A stretch of DNA of 52,936 nucleotides from Clostridia bacterium (GCA_014872655.1 WHHJ01000005.1:1-52936); one strand, 5' to 3'; numbered from the stretch's first letter, positions 41,384 through 50,032 are shown. The notes: a model not told the origin generated them from the letters alone. Translations and numbers: made by a program.

Positions 41384-43342
41384 TTGGCTGAGGCAAATTT
41401 AAAAATAAAGGTAGACTTTGACGCAAAGGCTGCCAATACACAGATCCGTAATATGCAAAGCTATCTCAAGAACCTGCAAACATCGTCAAAAAACTTGACA
41501 ACAGAATTGCAAGCAAAGCAAAAGCAGCTTTCTGAGGTTCGCGGTTTAATGGCGCAAGGCGGAACGGCGTCGTCTATGCAGGAGTGGGCTGACGAAGAGG
41601 CAAGGCTTGTTGCCGAGACCCAAAAGCTAGACTCACAACTGTCCTCAATCGAGGCAAAGACAAAACAAATATCTTCTGACATAGTAAACGCGCAGTTGAA
41701 TCCATCTACATTTGCTGCCGCAGAAAAAGAAACTGACGATATGGAAAAGAATGTACGCAAAGCAAGCACGTCGTCAACTTCACTCAAAAAAAGTTTGTCT
41801 GGAATAACAAAAGCAGGGAAAAGCGCTACAGGAGCATTTAGTAAATTCGGAAACAGGCTAAAGGGGATAGCTTCTGGGGCCTTATTTTTTAATGCCATTA
41901 GCTCCGGGCTTACTGCATTGAGACAGGGATTAGGAAGTCTCATAACCTCAAATTCTACGCTGGCGGCGTCCCTTGGTAGAATTAAAGGAAACTTGTTGAC
42001 AGCGTTCCAACCAATTTGGGACGCAATTCTGCCGGCGCTGCAAACGCTTTTCTCATGGATCGAAAAAGTAACCGGCGCGCTCGCTAAATTTATAGCTGGC
42101 GTGTTCGGCACAACAGCGCAGCAGGCGTCGAAGAATGCGCAGGCTTTACAAGCGCAAGCAAGCGCTACAAAAGAAACTGCAAAGGAAACAAAGCTTGCGT
42201 CGGCTTCTTTTGACACGTTAAGTACATTGTCTTCTGGTGATGATGATACAAGCACTGTCACAGCTGGTGCAACGGATTTTACAAGCGGATTATCCGGTGA
42301 GCTGGACTCTATTGATACAAGTGTGTTTGAAAAGTTATTTGCACCGCTGAAAGAAATTGACTTTGGGCCTATTTCTGACTCGCTTGCGGGGCTTAGAGAG
42401 GCGCTAAAACCATTGGCTGCAAACATGTTCTCAGGTCTTGAATGGGTGTATAATGAAATTCTAGTCCCAATATCACAGTGGGCTATCGAAACACTATTCC
42501 CACACATATTAGATCTTATCGCTGCGCAAATAACAGCTCTTAATAATATTATAGAAGCACTAAAGCCTGGTCTACAGTTCTTGTGGGACAACCTTCTAAA
42601 GCCAATAGGCGAATGGCTTGGCACTGCTATAATAAATATTATTGACAGATTTAAAGCTGCATACGAGTACCTAAGCCAAAGCATTCAAGAACACTCTGGT
42701 ACAATAAATAAAGTTATACAAGGCGTTGTCGTTGTTTTTCGTACTGTTTTTGAAGTTGTAAAAGGGGTAATCGACTCAGTAATTGCGCTAATCGGGAATC
42801 TGCTAAAAATAATAATTGACGTTGTAATGGACGTGTTCGAAGTACTTGGAGGCGTTGTAGATTTTATTGTTGGAATCTTTACCGGCGATATTGACCGAGC
42901 GCTTAAAGGTCTTGGAAATATATTCATAGGGTTGGCAAACATTATAATAGATGCGCTAAATGCGCTATGGTCAGCTGTATACGCCGTAGTATCCGGCATC
43001 GTGAACGGACTCGGCGACGCAATCGGGTGGATAGGAAGCTTGATCGGCCAAGAGTGGGGCTGGGAGATACCGAGCGATCCACCGTTAATTCCTCGTATTC
43101 CCTATTTGGCGCAAGGTGCTGTTCTTCCTCCTAACAAGCCCTTCGCTGCAATAGTCGGTGACCAGAAAAACGGAACTAACATCGAGGCCCCACTCGCTAC
43201 TATTGTAGAAGCTATGAACATGGCACTTAATGCGCGCGGCGCGGACAACATAACACTTAATGTTACCGGAAACCTTGCTGCGCTGTTTAAGTACCTAAAC
43301 ATCAATATCGAAAAGGAGAAAAGGCGCGCTGCTGCGTTCTAG
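41384..43342 (+). CDS. Tape measure protein
   Basis: 652 residues. Sets tail length; by the usual 1.5 angstrom per residue rule the tail would be about 100 nm. N-terminal coiled coils (about 15-90), a Lys/Ser-rich link, hydrophobic segments near 165-205 and 430-560, and a C-terminal PFAAIVGDQKNGTNIEAPL, characteristic of tape measure ends. TTG start 41384 with AGGCGGTGA before it. Part of the protein may be injected ahead of the DNA, the known target of Ltp exclusion. Confidence 0.9.
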   Translation: MAEANLKIKVDFDAKAANTQIRNMQSYLKNLQTSSKNLTTELQAKQKQLSEVRGLMAQGGTASSMQEWADEEARLVAETQKLDSQLSSIEAKTKQISSDIVNAQLNPSTFAAAEKETDDMEKNVRKASTSSTSLKKSLSGITKAGKSATGAFSKFGNRLKGIASGALFFNAISSGLTALRQGLGSLITSNSTLAASLGRIKGNLLTAFQPIWDAILPALQTLFSWIEKVTGALAKFIAGVFGTTAQQASKNAQALQAQASATKETAKETKLASASFDTLSTLSSGDDDTSTVTAGATDFTSGLSGELDSIDTSVFEKLFAPLKEIDFGPISDSLAGLREALKPLAANMFSGLEWVYNEILVPISQWAIETLFPHILDLIAAQITALNNIIEALKPGLQFLWDNLLKPIGEWLGTAIINIIDRFKAAYEYLSQSIQEHSGTINKVIQGVVVVFRTVFEVVKGVIDSVIALIGNLLKIIIDVVMDVFEVLGGVVDFIVGIFTGDIDRALKGLGNIFIGLANIIIDALNALWSAVYAVVSGIVNGLGDAIGWIGSLIGQEWGWEIPSDPPLIPRIPYLAQGAVLPPNKPFAAIVGDQKNGTNIEAPLATIVEAMNMALNARGADNITLNVTGNLAALFKYLNINIEKEKRRAAAF

Positions 43343-43349
43343 TGGTTAT

Positions 43350-43736
43350 ATGATTATAATAGACGGTGTTTCATATGCGGCTGACGCAACGGTGTCCGAG
43401 CTTACGGAATCATTTGAAAAGCTATCTTCGGATAAAAGCGGCCGCACAAAAGCCGGGACGATGTATATATCATTGATCGGCGTGTTTTTCAATTACAAAC
43501 TAAAGGTATATAGAGGTAATTGCTCTGTTAGCGATTGGGACAGGCTGTGGAACCAAGTGAGCGCGAAAAAAGCATTCAACGTCATTACGGTTCCGCATAA
43601 CCAAACAACAGTAACTTTTGACGCTTATATAACTAAAGGCAGCCGGATGCTGAAAGACCAGAAAAATGGCGTAAACTACTGGGGGGAAATAGAGCTAGAG
43701 TTTATTGCTAAATCCCCACAGAATTACGGGGGATAA
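43350..43736 (+). CDS. Distal tail-type protein
   Basis: 128 residues, beta-rich (MYISLIGVFFNYKLKVYRGN, then VNYWGEIELEFIAKSPQNYG). It lies between tape measure and tail-tip genes. Short for a Dit, so it may be a reduced form. Confidence 0.75.
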   Translation: MIIIDGVSYAADATVSELTESFEKLSSDKSGRTKAGTMYISLIGVFFNYKLKVYRGNCSVSDWDRLWNQVSAKKAFNVITVPHNQTTVTFDAYITKGSRMLKDQKNGVNYWGEIELEFIAKSPQNYGG

Positions 43737-43738
43737 CT

Positions 43739-45550
43739 ATGTATCAGGTAAAATATATTGGAGTGGATGGGGCAGAGCCAGAAGTCGGCTCTGTTTCTGT
43801 TCCAGGTGGTGGCGTGCAAAGCGTAAGCTCCGTATCTGAATTGTTTTCAGAGCGCGACATGGTTGATTATTACGTTTTTGAAAATGACGGAATAGATATG
43901 GACGAGGTAAAACAATTCTATCGCCCTGGCGATAATGTTGGGTATATATCGTCTTCCATATCAGATCAAAACGGTAACTTCTCGTTAAGCCAGATAACGT
44001 CAATGATAATCGCCGTGCAGACAAGTAGAATATCTACTATTAACGGAATAGGACTCGTATTCCAAGGTAATTGCCCTAAAGAAATAGTAGTAACAGTCTA
44101 TATTTCAAATACATTTATTCAGTCAAAGAGGTTTTATCCTGACCCAGATAACCTAGACTTTTTTTGCAGTCTAAACCAAACAGGTTGTACAAAAATTAGC
44201 ATTTCATTTCCCCAAGCAATGCCATATAGTTTTGTTAAGCTGGACAGTTTATATTTCTTAACGTCACAAACATTGACGGATAACTTTGGCATATCTGTCA
44301 TTGATGAGTTTGACCCGATTAGCTCGGACTTGTCTATCGGCGAGCTGACGGCAACGCTTGCGCAAATAAGAAATCTTCCGTATGTTCCTGGGAAAAGACT
44401 ATTGCTTATGGACGCAGACGGAAATCTTGAGGGCACCTATTATATAACTAATGCAGAAAAGCAGCTTGGCGATCGCTATGAAATAACGGCGCAAGACAGC
44501 ATAGGGATACTCGCCAGTACGCCTATAGGACCTATATCACATTGTTTCGATTTAGCGTTATCGTGGGCAGGCTACCCAACTTCTTATAGGCCAGCAAGCA
44601 CTCCAGCAGAACTTCTTGAGCTTATTCGAGCTGCGACTGGTGTTACTATAACACTTGACCCGGGAATAAATGTTGACACTCTCCCATCTATAAGTGGGTA
44701 TATTGCGTCAACAGACTGTAGGACTTTATTGGTCAATGTCCTTTTTTGCTCAGGGCTTGTATGCAAGGTGCGCCCAGATGGGTCTATATTTATTTTTAGG
44801 CTTAACGAAGACTCGGTAGATATAAGTATAGGCGATGAAAGCATACTTGGCGAGGCCGAGCTAAATCGGGAAAATGGCGTTGGCGCCGTTGCATATGAAA
44901 GAGAGTTCTATATTACAAATGCAGGACAGCAGTCTGCTGATACAGTAATCCTTGATACGTCTAATCCAACACAGAAAAAGGCATACAACGCGTCGTCTAA
45001 TGAACTCGTATCTATGACATTTGATACACCAAAAGACGCTATAATGCTGTGGGAAGAAAGTCAAGACGACTATCGCATTGCGACAGACAAAGACTCTTGC
45101 TTTTTTAGCGTAACAGACTTTTCATACAAAATATCCGACACAAGCAAATTGGCGTATGAACTTAGAATATGGGATAATGCGCAGCGTAAATATAGTATAT
45201 CAGAAAAAATATCTAATGACACCAATGACATAAAAACATATAAGTACGCATTGATGCCCAGTATACCATTTATTTCAGACTTTTTGATTTACGGAACAAT
45301 TAGAAACGACGTACATGGAGAAGCAATACTTTCTAGGTGTGTGAAGAGACAAAAATCTATTGGAACAGTAAGCGCAAGTGTTGTCTGCACCGGAGATCTT
45401 GCTGGATTAGGGCTAGGGGATTTCGTAACTATACGAACCTCGTTGGGCGAGTACGTTCGTGGTATCGTAACGTCTGTTGATACTGATTATTCTGCGGAAG
45501 ACAAAGTATCAGATATTGAAGTTACAGAATGGAGCAGAGAAGATGAGTAA
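43739..45550 (+). CDS. Tail tip/baseplate protein (Tal-like)
   Basis: 603 residues. Follows the distal tail gene and has baseplate-hub-like beta regions (FDPISSDLSIGELTATLAQI, then GTYYITNAEKQLGDRYEITA) and a C-terminal VTSVDTDYSAEDKVSDIEV. A cell-wall hydrolase motif was not seen. It probably forms the tail tip and contacts the host surface. Confidence 0.8.
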   Translation: MYQVKYIGVDGAEPEVGSVSVPGGGVQSVSSVSELFSERDMVDYYVFENDGIDMDEVKQFYRPGDNVGYISSSISDQNGNFSLSQITSMIIAVQTSRISTINGIGLVFQGNCPKEIVVTVYISNTFIQSKRFYPDPDNLDFFCSLNQTGCTKISISFPQAMPYSFVKLDSLYFLTSQTLTDNFGISVIDEFDPISSDLSIGELTATLAQIRNLPYVPGKRLLLMDADGNLEGTYYITNAEKQLGDRYEITAQDSIGILASTPIGPISHCFDLALSWAGYPTSYRPASTPAELLELIRAATGVTITLDPGINVDTLPSISGYIASTDCRTLLVNVLFCSGLVCKVRPDGSIFIFRLNEDSVDISIGDESILGEAELNRENGVGAVAYEREFYITNAGQQSADTVILDTSNPTQKKAYNASSNELVSMTFDTPKDAIMLWEESQDDYRIATDKDSCFFSVTDFSYKISDTSKLAYELRIWDNAQRKYSISEKISNDTNDIKTYKYALMPSIPFISDFLIYGTIRNDVHGEAILSRCVKRQKSIGTVSASVVCTGDLAGLGLGDFVTIRTSLGEYVRGIVTSVDTDYSAEDKVSDIEVTEWSREDE

Positions 45551-45995
45551 AATAACAGTTCGTGATTTACAAAATTTCCATTCTGAGCTTATCAATATAT
45601 CGACAACGCTTATTAGTATCCAAAGAACAACGATGACCGTACAAGATGTTTTTGCATTCTCTTCAGGGTGGAACTCTTTGCTTGCCGCTGCAAAAATAGA
45701 TAATGCATATAGGGCTATAAAGCTTGAGTACGTGTATCAAGTGTTTACGTTTCTCGAAAACATGATATACGAAATTGAAAGCAACCAGGATTTTGACAGC
45801 ATATACCCAGGTGATTATCGAGCAAATTGGGACACGGAATACGTTAATATTAAAGACCAAATAGTAAGGTGGCAGGCGTGGCTCGACTACGAAAAAAGTA
45901 TAGCTTACAAAAACACTAATACAAGTCTATCAAAATATACGCACACTCAATTATCAGCGTATAAACAAGATCAACTAATGTCAGGAGGGCTATAA
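45543..45995 (+). CDS. Hypothetical tail-associated protein
   Basis: 150 residues, helical, Tyr-rich C-terminus (KNTNTSLSKYTHTQLSAYKQ). ATG 45543 overlaps the tail-tip stop by 8 bases, so the two are coupled. I do not recognise the family; the place suggests a baseplate or fibre accessory. Confidence 0.7.
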   Translation: MSKITVRDLQNFHSELINISTTLISIQRTTMTVQDVFAFSSGWNSLLAAAKIDNAYRAIKLEYVYQVFTFLENMIYEIESNQDFDSIYPGDYRANWDTEYVNIKDQIVRWQAWLDYEKSIAYKNTNTSLSKYTHTQLSAYKQDQLMSGGL

Positions 45996-46486
45996 TGGCA
46001 ACAAACACACCAAACTATAATCTGATAAAGCCGGACCCATCAGATTATTACGATATCGCTGTGTTTAACGATAACGCAGACAAGATAGATACTGCGCTTG
46101 CGTCTAAAAGAAACAGCGATGACCCTATTACTGTAGGCTGGGATGACGTTACAGGAAAGCCGACAACGGTAGCTGGATACGGAATTACAGACGCTGTAAC
46201 AAGTGCGGTTAAAAACCCGCCGAGTGCAAACGTAGAGGCAAATATACCTGAGATATCAAGTTCGTTGTCTACCTTCTCTGGACCTGCCGGAATAAAAAGT
46301 TATGGATATATAAATATTCCTATAGAATCTGGATATGCAAGAGTACAAATTCTTGCTGATTATGCGGATAGTGGAGACTTATATTTTCGTCGCGTTGAGA
46401 TTGGAGCAAGTCAATGGAAAAGAATTTTAACAGAGGAAGATTTAAAAGAATTGACGGACGAGGAAATTGATAATATCTTAGTGTAA
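45995..46486 (+). CDS. Tail fibre protein
   Basis: 163 residues. The N-terminus TPNYNLIKPDPSDYYDIAVF then NDNADKID is the standard tail-fibre attachment module of Gram-positive phages. A collagen-free GYGITDA segment and a beta-rich end (YINIPIESGYARVQILAD) follow. Short for a full receptor-binding fibre; the next gene may hold the rest of the adhesion function. Confidence 0.82.
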   Translation: MATNTPNYNLIKPDPSDYYDIAVFNDNADKIDTALASKRNSDDPITVGWDDVTGKPTTVAGYGITDAVTSAVKNPPSANVEANIPEISSSLSTFSGPAGIKSYGYINIPIESGYARVQILADYADSGDLYFRRVEIGASQWKRILTEEDLKELTDEEIDNILV

Positions 46487-46502
46487 GGGAGAGAAGAAAT
46501 TG

Positions 46503-46529
46503 ATGAAATTATGGTGTGATGAAAGATGA
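46503..46529 (+). CDS. Eight-codon leader peptide coupled to the fibre gene
   Basis: MKLWCDER, then TGA overlapping the next ATG. GGGAGAGAAG lies upstream at good spacing, while the next gene has no ribosome binding site of its own. It may act through translational coupling, or be a frameshifted remnant of a longer N-terminus. Confidence 0.4.
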   Translation: MKLWCDER

Positions 46530-47173
46530 AAAAGTTTTTAGGTGGTACAGGCCTCAGTCAAGTTTGGGACAAATGCAAGGCGACTTTCCCAATAATGGCC
46601 GTTTCAGATTCTGCCAATGCCGCACCTACGGGTGTGATTAGTTTTTCAGAACAAGCGTCTAATACTCCTGTAGACAATCCGCAAGATGGTGTTATGCTGT
46701 CTATGCAATCAAAAACATCCGATAAAAAAGCTCAGATATATTTGGTTGGAAAAAACAACTCGCTTAGTACCGATGTATATGTTCGATCTCAATCTACAAC
46801 TTTGGGGACTATTATGTGGGGTAGTTGGTACAAACTGATTTCCTCAAAAGACCTTGAGGTGGAAAGTGGTATATTTACGTTGATGCGTAAAGGGGATGTC
46901 GTTTCTACTTCAAATCATTATCTGCGGGCAGGAAATGTTGTTTTTATTTGGGGAAGAATTGCTGCCGGAACAGCTTCTGCCGAGGCAGAAGGACTTCCAT
47001 TTCCCGTAAAGAATTTTTCAGCAGTAGGTGTTGGGTATCAGTCTATGACGCTTGGGCAGTCGATGGTACCGCTTTATGTCGGTATTTCAGGGACATCGAT
47101 TGGCGTCTTTGACAGTACCGGTTCTGCCTCTGGTGAAGAATGTAAATTTTTTGCTCAATATTCAATTTTATAA
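46526..47173 (+). CDS. Putative receptor-binding tail protein
   Basis: 215 residues. KFLGGTGLSQVWDKCKATFP is seen at the start of many Clostridia phage fibre proteins. The rest is beta-rich and Ser/Thr/Gly-rich (SGIFTLMRKGDVVSTSNHYL, then GTSIGVFDSTGSASGEECKF), as in a receptor-binding head domain. Translation is likely coupled to the 8-codon leader. Confidence 0.75.
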   Translation: MKKFLGGTGLSQVWDKCKATFPIMAVSDSANAAPTGVISFSEQASNTPVDNPQDGVMLSMQSKTSDKKAQIYLVGKNNSLSTDVYVRSQSTTLGTIMWGSWYKLISSKDLEVESGIFTLMRKGDVVSTSNHYLRAGNVVFIWGRIAAGTASAEAEGLPFPVKNFSAVGVGYQSMTLGQSMVPLYVGISGTSIGVFDSTGSASGEECKFFAQYSIL

Positions 47174-47187
47174 AAGGAGATCTCAAG

Positions 47188-47424
47188 ATGGAACTTCAAA
47201 CACAAACCAAAATCACCGTAGACATGCTAACGCCAAATAGCGTCAGTATTTTAAAACAAGAAATGGCTGAAATCAATGGACAGCAAATGCAGGTCGGTGA
47301 AAATTTTCGACGGGCATATGTAAACAGTGAATCAGGACGAAAGCAGGTACAAGATGAACTGGATGCTCCTTATGTTTCTGCGATTTTTTCTGTGTGGGGG
47401 GAGACACCCACCGTAGAAGAATAG
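47188..47424 (+). CDS. Hypothetical protein before the lysis genes
   Basis: 78 residues with a tail-fibre-chaperone-like layout (ITVDMLTPNSVSILKQEMAE, then GENFRRAYVNSESGRKQVQD). AAAAGGAGA is well placed. Function unknown. Confidence 0.65.
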   Translation: MELQTQTKITVDMLTPNSVSILKQEMAEINGQQMQVGENFRRAYVNSESGRKQVQDELDAPYVSAIFSVWGETPTVEE

Positions 47425-47446
47425 TATAATACAGGCGGTGGAAGAT

Positions 47447-47929
47447 ATGATGATCGATATTGACGTTATTATTTACATATGCGCGGCTATTGCCACCGTT
47501 GCGGCTGCGGTTGGGATCATATCAAAGGTTGTGACGAGAACAATCAAAAAGGTATCTTCCATCGAAATCAAAAAGGCCATGGGAGAATGTCACGCAAGCG
47601 TAGCGGACGAAATAGCCGATCTTAGCAGAAGACTTGATGAATATATAGAAAAAAGCAACCAAAACGATGAGGATTTGAAAGAGTCTTTGATGAACTTGAT
47701 ACGTGCAAGAATCAATCAAGCGCACACTTCATACATGAAAAGAAAGACCATCGGTGCGTATAGCTTGGCAACGTTGGACAAACTGTACGAATCATATAAA
47801 AAGTTAGGCGGAAACAGCTTTGTAGAACGCGAAATGCAGGATATTCACCGGTTAAAGGTTGTTTCTGCCGAGGAACTGATGAAAGGAGAACCAAAGAATG
47901 TGGGAGAAAATCAAGAACGTAACACCTGA
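47447..47929 (+). CDS. Single-span membrane protein with coiled coil, holin-associated
   Basis: 160 residues. One N-terminal membrane helix (IIYICAAIATVAAAVGIISK), then a charged coiled coil to the C-terminus. Such proteins sit before holins in Clostridia phages and may modulate lysis. ATG 47447 is chosen over GTG 47438. Overlaps the holin by 32 bases. Confidence 0.72.
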   Translation: MMIDIDVIIYICAAIATVAAAVGIISKVVTRTIKKVSSIEIKKAMGECHASVADEIADLSRRLDEYIEKSNQNDEDLKESLMNLIRARINQAHTSYMKRKTIGAYSLATLDKLYESYKKLGGNSFVEREMQDIHRLKVVSAEELMKGEPKNVGENQERNT

Positions 47930-48173
47930 CACGTGGGCACGGTCTATTTGCTTGTTGATTGCATTGGTGAACCAGTGCTTGGCAATCTTCGGCAAAGAGG
48001 CATTGCCGTTTGCTGAAAATGACATTTATCAAGTTGTGTCATTGCTGGCAACAATCATTACCGGAGCGATTGCGTGGTGGAAAAACAACAGTTTTACACA
48101 GGCAGCACAAACTGCTGATCAGATTATGGCCGGCATGAAAACCGATGAAAAGGCGGCAGATAACAATGAGTAA
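47898..48173 (+). CDS. Holin (phi LC3 family-like)
   Basis: 91 residues: two hydrophobic segments (SICLLIALVNQCLAIFG and VVSLLATIITGAIAWW) separated by a short turn, and a charged C-terminus. WKNNSFTQAAQTAD is typical of the phi LC3 type. Makes the membrane lesion that releases the endolysin. Overlaps the endolysin start by 8 bases. Confidence 0.9.
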   Translation: MWEKIKNVTPDTWARSICLLIALVNQCLAIFGKEALPFAENDIYQVVSLLATIITGAIAWWKNNSFTQAAQTADQIMAGMKTDEKAADNNE

Positions 48174-49341
48174 TTATGCTGTATTTCCTCAAAAGGTTTG
48201 CAATGTAACACAATCTTGGAATGGTACATATAATCACTATCTCAACAGCGGGGGAAGCCCGGCAGACTATCCTATGGACATCGCAGATGGAACGACCGGT
48301 CGTGAATCGTTTTACGCTCCGTGCCGGATGAAATGTACTAAGATTTACGGACAAGTAACGGGGCATAAAGGCGTAGCCAATGGTGCATGGTTTGAAAGCA
48401 CAGAGCCTGTTAATTTCCCGGACGGTACAACCGATTATTTGACTATTAAATTTGTCCACATGGAAAATGACGACTTTGGAAGCAACGGGATTAAAGTCGG
48501 TAGAATTTACGAAAAATATGAATATATTGGTCGTGAGGGGCGCACAGGAAATGCTACAGGCAATCATCTTCATGTTACCTGCGGAAAGGGCAGGATGAAA
48601 GGCACCGGCTGGAAGCAAAACTCTAAAAAACAGTGGGTTCTGCAAACAACCGGCGGACAGTTCAAGCCAGATCAGTTGCTTTATATCGACCGTAATTTTA
48701 CAACCATGCAGTCTGAAAAAAATATGACCTTCAAAGACATGCCAATTGATAGACCTGTTGGCAAGTTCGAAAATTATCAAAACTGTAGGTTATTGAACGG
48801 TTCAAACATATATGACGAAAACGGGAATGTTACATCTGTTACTTCGGATATGTCATGTGTGAAAGTATGGGCTTATAACGGCTCCCGTTATTTTATCTGT
48901 ACGACCGGATGGGACGGAGCAAATAACACAGTACAAGAACATGCAATCGGCTGGGTTGATGAATCAGCACTGGAACCGTGGACGCAGCTTCATCAGATTG
49001 GTAATCTTGTGATGTACTGGGGTGGCAATGTATTTTCCAGTTTAAACGGAATAGAATCCGGACAGCCTGTCAGCGGTCCGTGGACGGTAGCAAAGATCAT
49101 AGACTATAAAGAGGGAGAGCATCCGTATTTTATTCAAGATACGCACAATGGCGTATACATGGGTTGGGTGTCTGAATTCACGGTTGGCGAATATACATTG
49201 TCTGCAGTGACCTTTGCTGCTCAATATACAATCGGGAAACATGGAATGACAGACGATCAGATCAAAATTTACGACCTGAACGGTGACGGAAAGGTAACTC
49301 TTGCCGATGTCACTGCAATCGCAAGAGAATCGATAAAATAG
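48166..49341 (+). CDS. M23-type endolysin with C-terminal dockerin-like segment
   Basis: 391 residues. N-terminal peptidase-like domain: the ADYPMDIAD segment (Asp38, but Asp34 where LytM peptidases have His), VHME (His98) and GNHLHVTC (His134, His136). The middle (about 195-345) resembles SH3-like or wall-binding modules. The last 40 residues contain YDLNGDGKVTLADVTAIARE, which matches a type I dockerin repeat (DxNxDG calcium loop). A single repeat is seen, where true dockerins have two. The replaced first His leaves doubt about the enzyme mechanism. Confidence 0.8.
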   Translation: MSNYAVFPQKVCNVTQSWNGTYNHYLNSGGSPADYPMDIADGTTGRESFYAPCRMKCTKIYGQVTGHKGVANGAWFESTEPVNFPDGTTDYLTIKFVHMENDDFGSNGIKVGRIYEKYEYIGREGRTGNATGNHLHVTCGKGRMKGTGWKQNSKKQWVLQTTGGQFKPDQLLYIDRNFTTMQSEKNMTFKDMPIDRPVGKFENYQNCRLLNGSNIYDENGNVTSVTSDMSCVKVWAYNGSRYFICTTGWDGANNTVQEHAIGWVDESALEPWTQLHQIGNLVMYWGGNVFSSLNGIESGQPVSGPWTVAKIIDYKEGEHPYFIQDTHNGVYMGWVSEFTVGEYTLSAVTFAAQYTIGKHGMTDDQIKIYDLNGDGKVTLADVTAIARESIK

Positions 49342-49349
49342 TTTTAGTA

Positions 49350-49420
49350 TTGACATGATATAATAAATGTTGTATAATATAAACATATAAAAAATAAGGC
49401 GGTAATTTACCGCCTTATTT
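49350..49420 (+). promoter_or_regulatory. Consensus promoter abutting a terminator at the prophage right end
   Basis: TTGACA (49350-49355), 17 bases, TATAAT (49373-49378): a perfect sigma-A promoter outside any gene. A 13-bp stem (49392-49404 with 49408-49420) starts about 7 bases after the predicted transcription start. The hairpin also serves as terminator of the lysis genes. The rest of 49342-49698 holds attachment sites and the tRNA terminator. Confidence 0.7.
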
Positions 49421-49514
49421 CTGTTTGTACCTTATTGTTGTACGGTGTTCGTCCTGCAAAAATAGGGATACAATACGATAATAGAAAACGTAAGACTCAA
49501 TAACAAGGTTGCAA

Positions 49515-49536
49515 CAAGTGACACACAAGTGACAAA
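49515..49536 (+). repeat. Two tandem 11-bp arm-type repeats at the right end
   Basis: CAAGTGACAMA at 49515-49525 and 49526-49536. The core AAGTGACA differs by one base from the AAGTAACA core at the left end, with the same 11-base period. A third, weak copy may lie at 49504. Confidence 0.65.
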
Positions 49537-49566
49537 ACGTTAAGAAAATCCCAAAATAAACGCATT

Positions 49567-49584
49567 GTCCTGTTATCCGCACCA
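49567..49584 (+). repeat. attR core (18 bp)
   Basis: Identical to 18524-18541, the 3' end of tRNA-Leu(CAG) including CCA. It marks the right end of the prophage. Confidence 0.92.
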
Positions 49585-49592
49585 AACAGTAT

Positions 49593-49641
49593 AAATCCGA
49601 ACCCTAAACCAATCGGTGAAGGGTTCGGATTTGTCATTTTT
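49593..49641 (+). terminator. Original terminator of the tRNA-Leu operon
   Basis: A perfect 13-bp stem (49593-49605 with 49620-49632), then a T-rich stretch. It lies 8 bases behind the attR CCA, where the tRNA terminator stood before integration. Confidence 0.8.
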
Positions 49642-49698
49642 ATAGACTATCCGAACTTTAATTCAAAACGCAAAAACTAAATTCGGAGGTTACTTATT

Positions 49699-49995
49699 AT
49701 GAAAACAGAACTTAAAAACATCGGCGCTTGGGGCAGACTGCATTATGATTTTCTTTACCGCAACAATCGGACGGTCATCAATGTTATGCGGCTAAACGGA
49801 ACTCTAAACAATTACCTTGCTGACATTGACCGTGATGCCTGCGATATGTTTGATTCTTTAGTCCGACAAACGGCTGAAAACGAGGGCGTAACCGAGCAGT
49901 TAAAAGTTTCCGATCAAATTGAATGGATCAGACGGATGAATAGTATTCAAAGCAGAGTACGGGAATTTATCTTGAATGAGCTAATCTATAAATAG
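49699..49995 (+). CDS. tnpV: TnpV-type transposon protein
   Basis: 98 residues with the C-terminal part of TnpV (YLADIDRDACDMFDSLV, then EGVTEQLKVSDQIEWIRRMN). The N-terminus is shorter than in typical TnpV proteins (about 120), so it may be truncated. TnpV occurs on Tn4451-like mobilizable elements. It marks mobile DNA beside the tRNA. CGGAGG upstream. Confidence 0.75.
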   Translation: MKTELKNIGAWGRLHYDFLYRNNRTVINVMRLNGTLNNYLADIDRDACDMFDSLVRQTAENEGVTEQLKVSDQIEWIRRMNSIQSRVREFILNELIYK

Positions 49996-50000
49996 TGACG

Positions 50001-50029
50001 AAAAGGCGGGGGATTCACCCTCGCCTTTT
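50001..50029. terminator. Bidirectional terminator between tnpV and the minus-strand gene
   Basis: AAAAGGCGGGGG pairs with CCCTCGCCTTTT (one G-U), loop 5 bases, A/T runs on both sides. Confidence 0.8.
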
Positions 50030-50032
50030 GCT

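Larger units (their letters stand above)
18524..49584. mobile_element. Siphovirus-type prophage integrated in tRNA-Leu(CAG)
   Basis: Bounded by an 18-bp direct repeat of the tRNA 3' end. It holds in order: integrase, immunity, replication/recombination, methylation, regulation, packaging, head, tail and lysis genes. Core-to-core distance is 31,043 bases. All late modules are present and no frameshifts were seen in essential genes, so it may be inducible. A TerL of the Walker A/B plus nuclease type, a GP20-like scaffold, a 652-residue tape measure and a Dit/Tal-like pair indicate a long non-contractile tail. Confidence 0.93.

Noticed and set aside
41461..42684. A 407-residue open frame antisense to the tape measure gene
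   Set aside because: It has no ribosome site and its Ser/Ala-rich content mirrors the codon bias of the sense gene. The sense frame has clear tape measure features.
49699..49995. TnpV as part of the prophage
   Set aside because: It lies beyond attR and beyond the displaced tRNA terminator, so it belongs to the flanking DNA.
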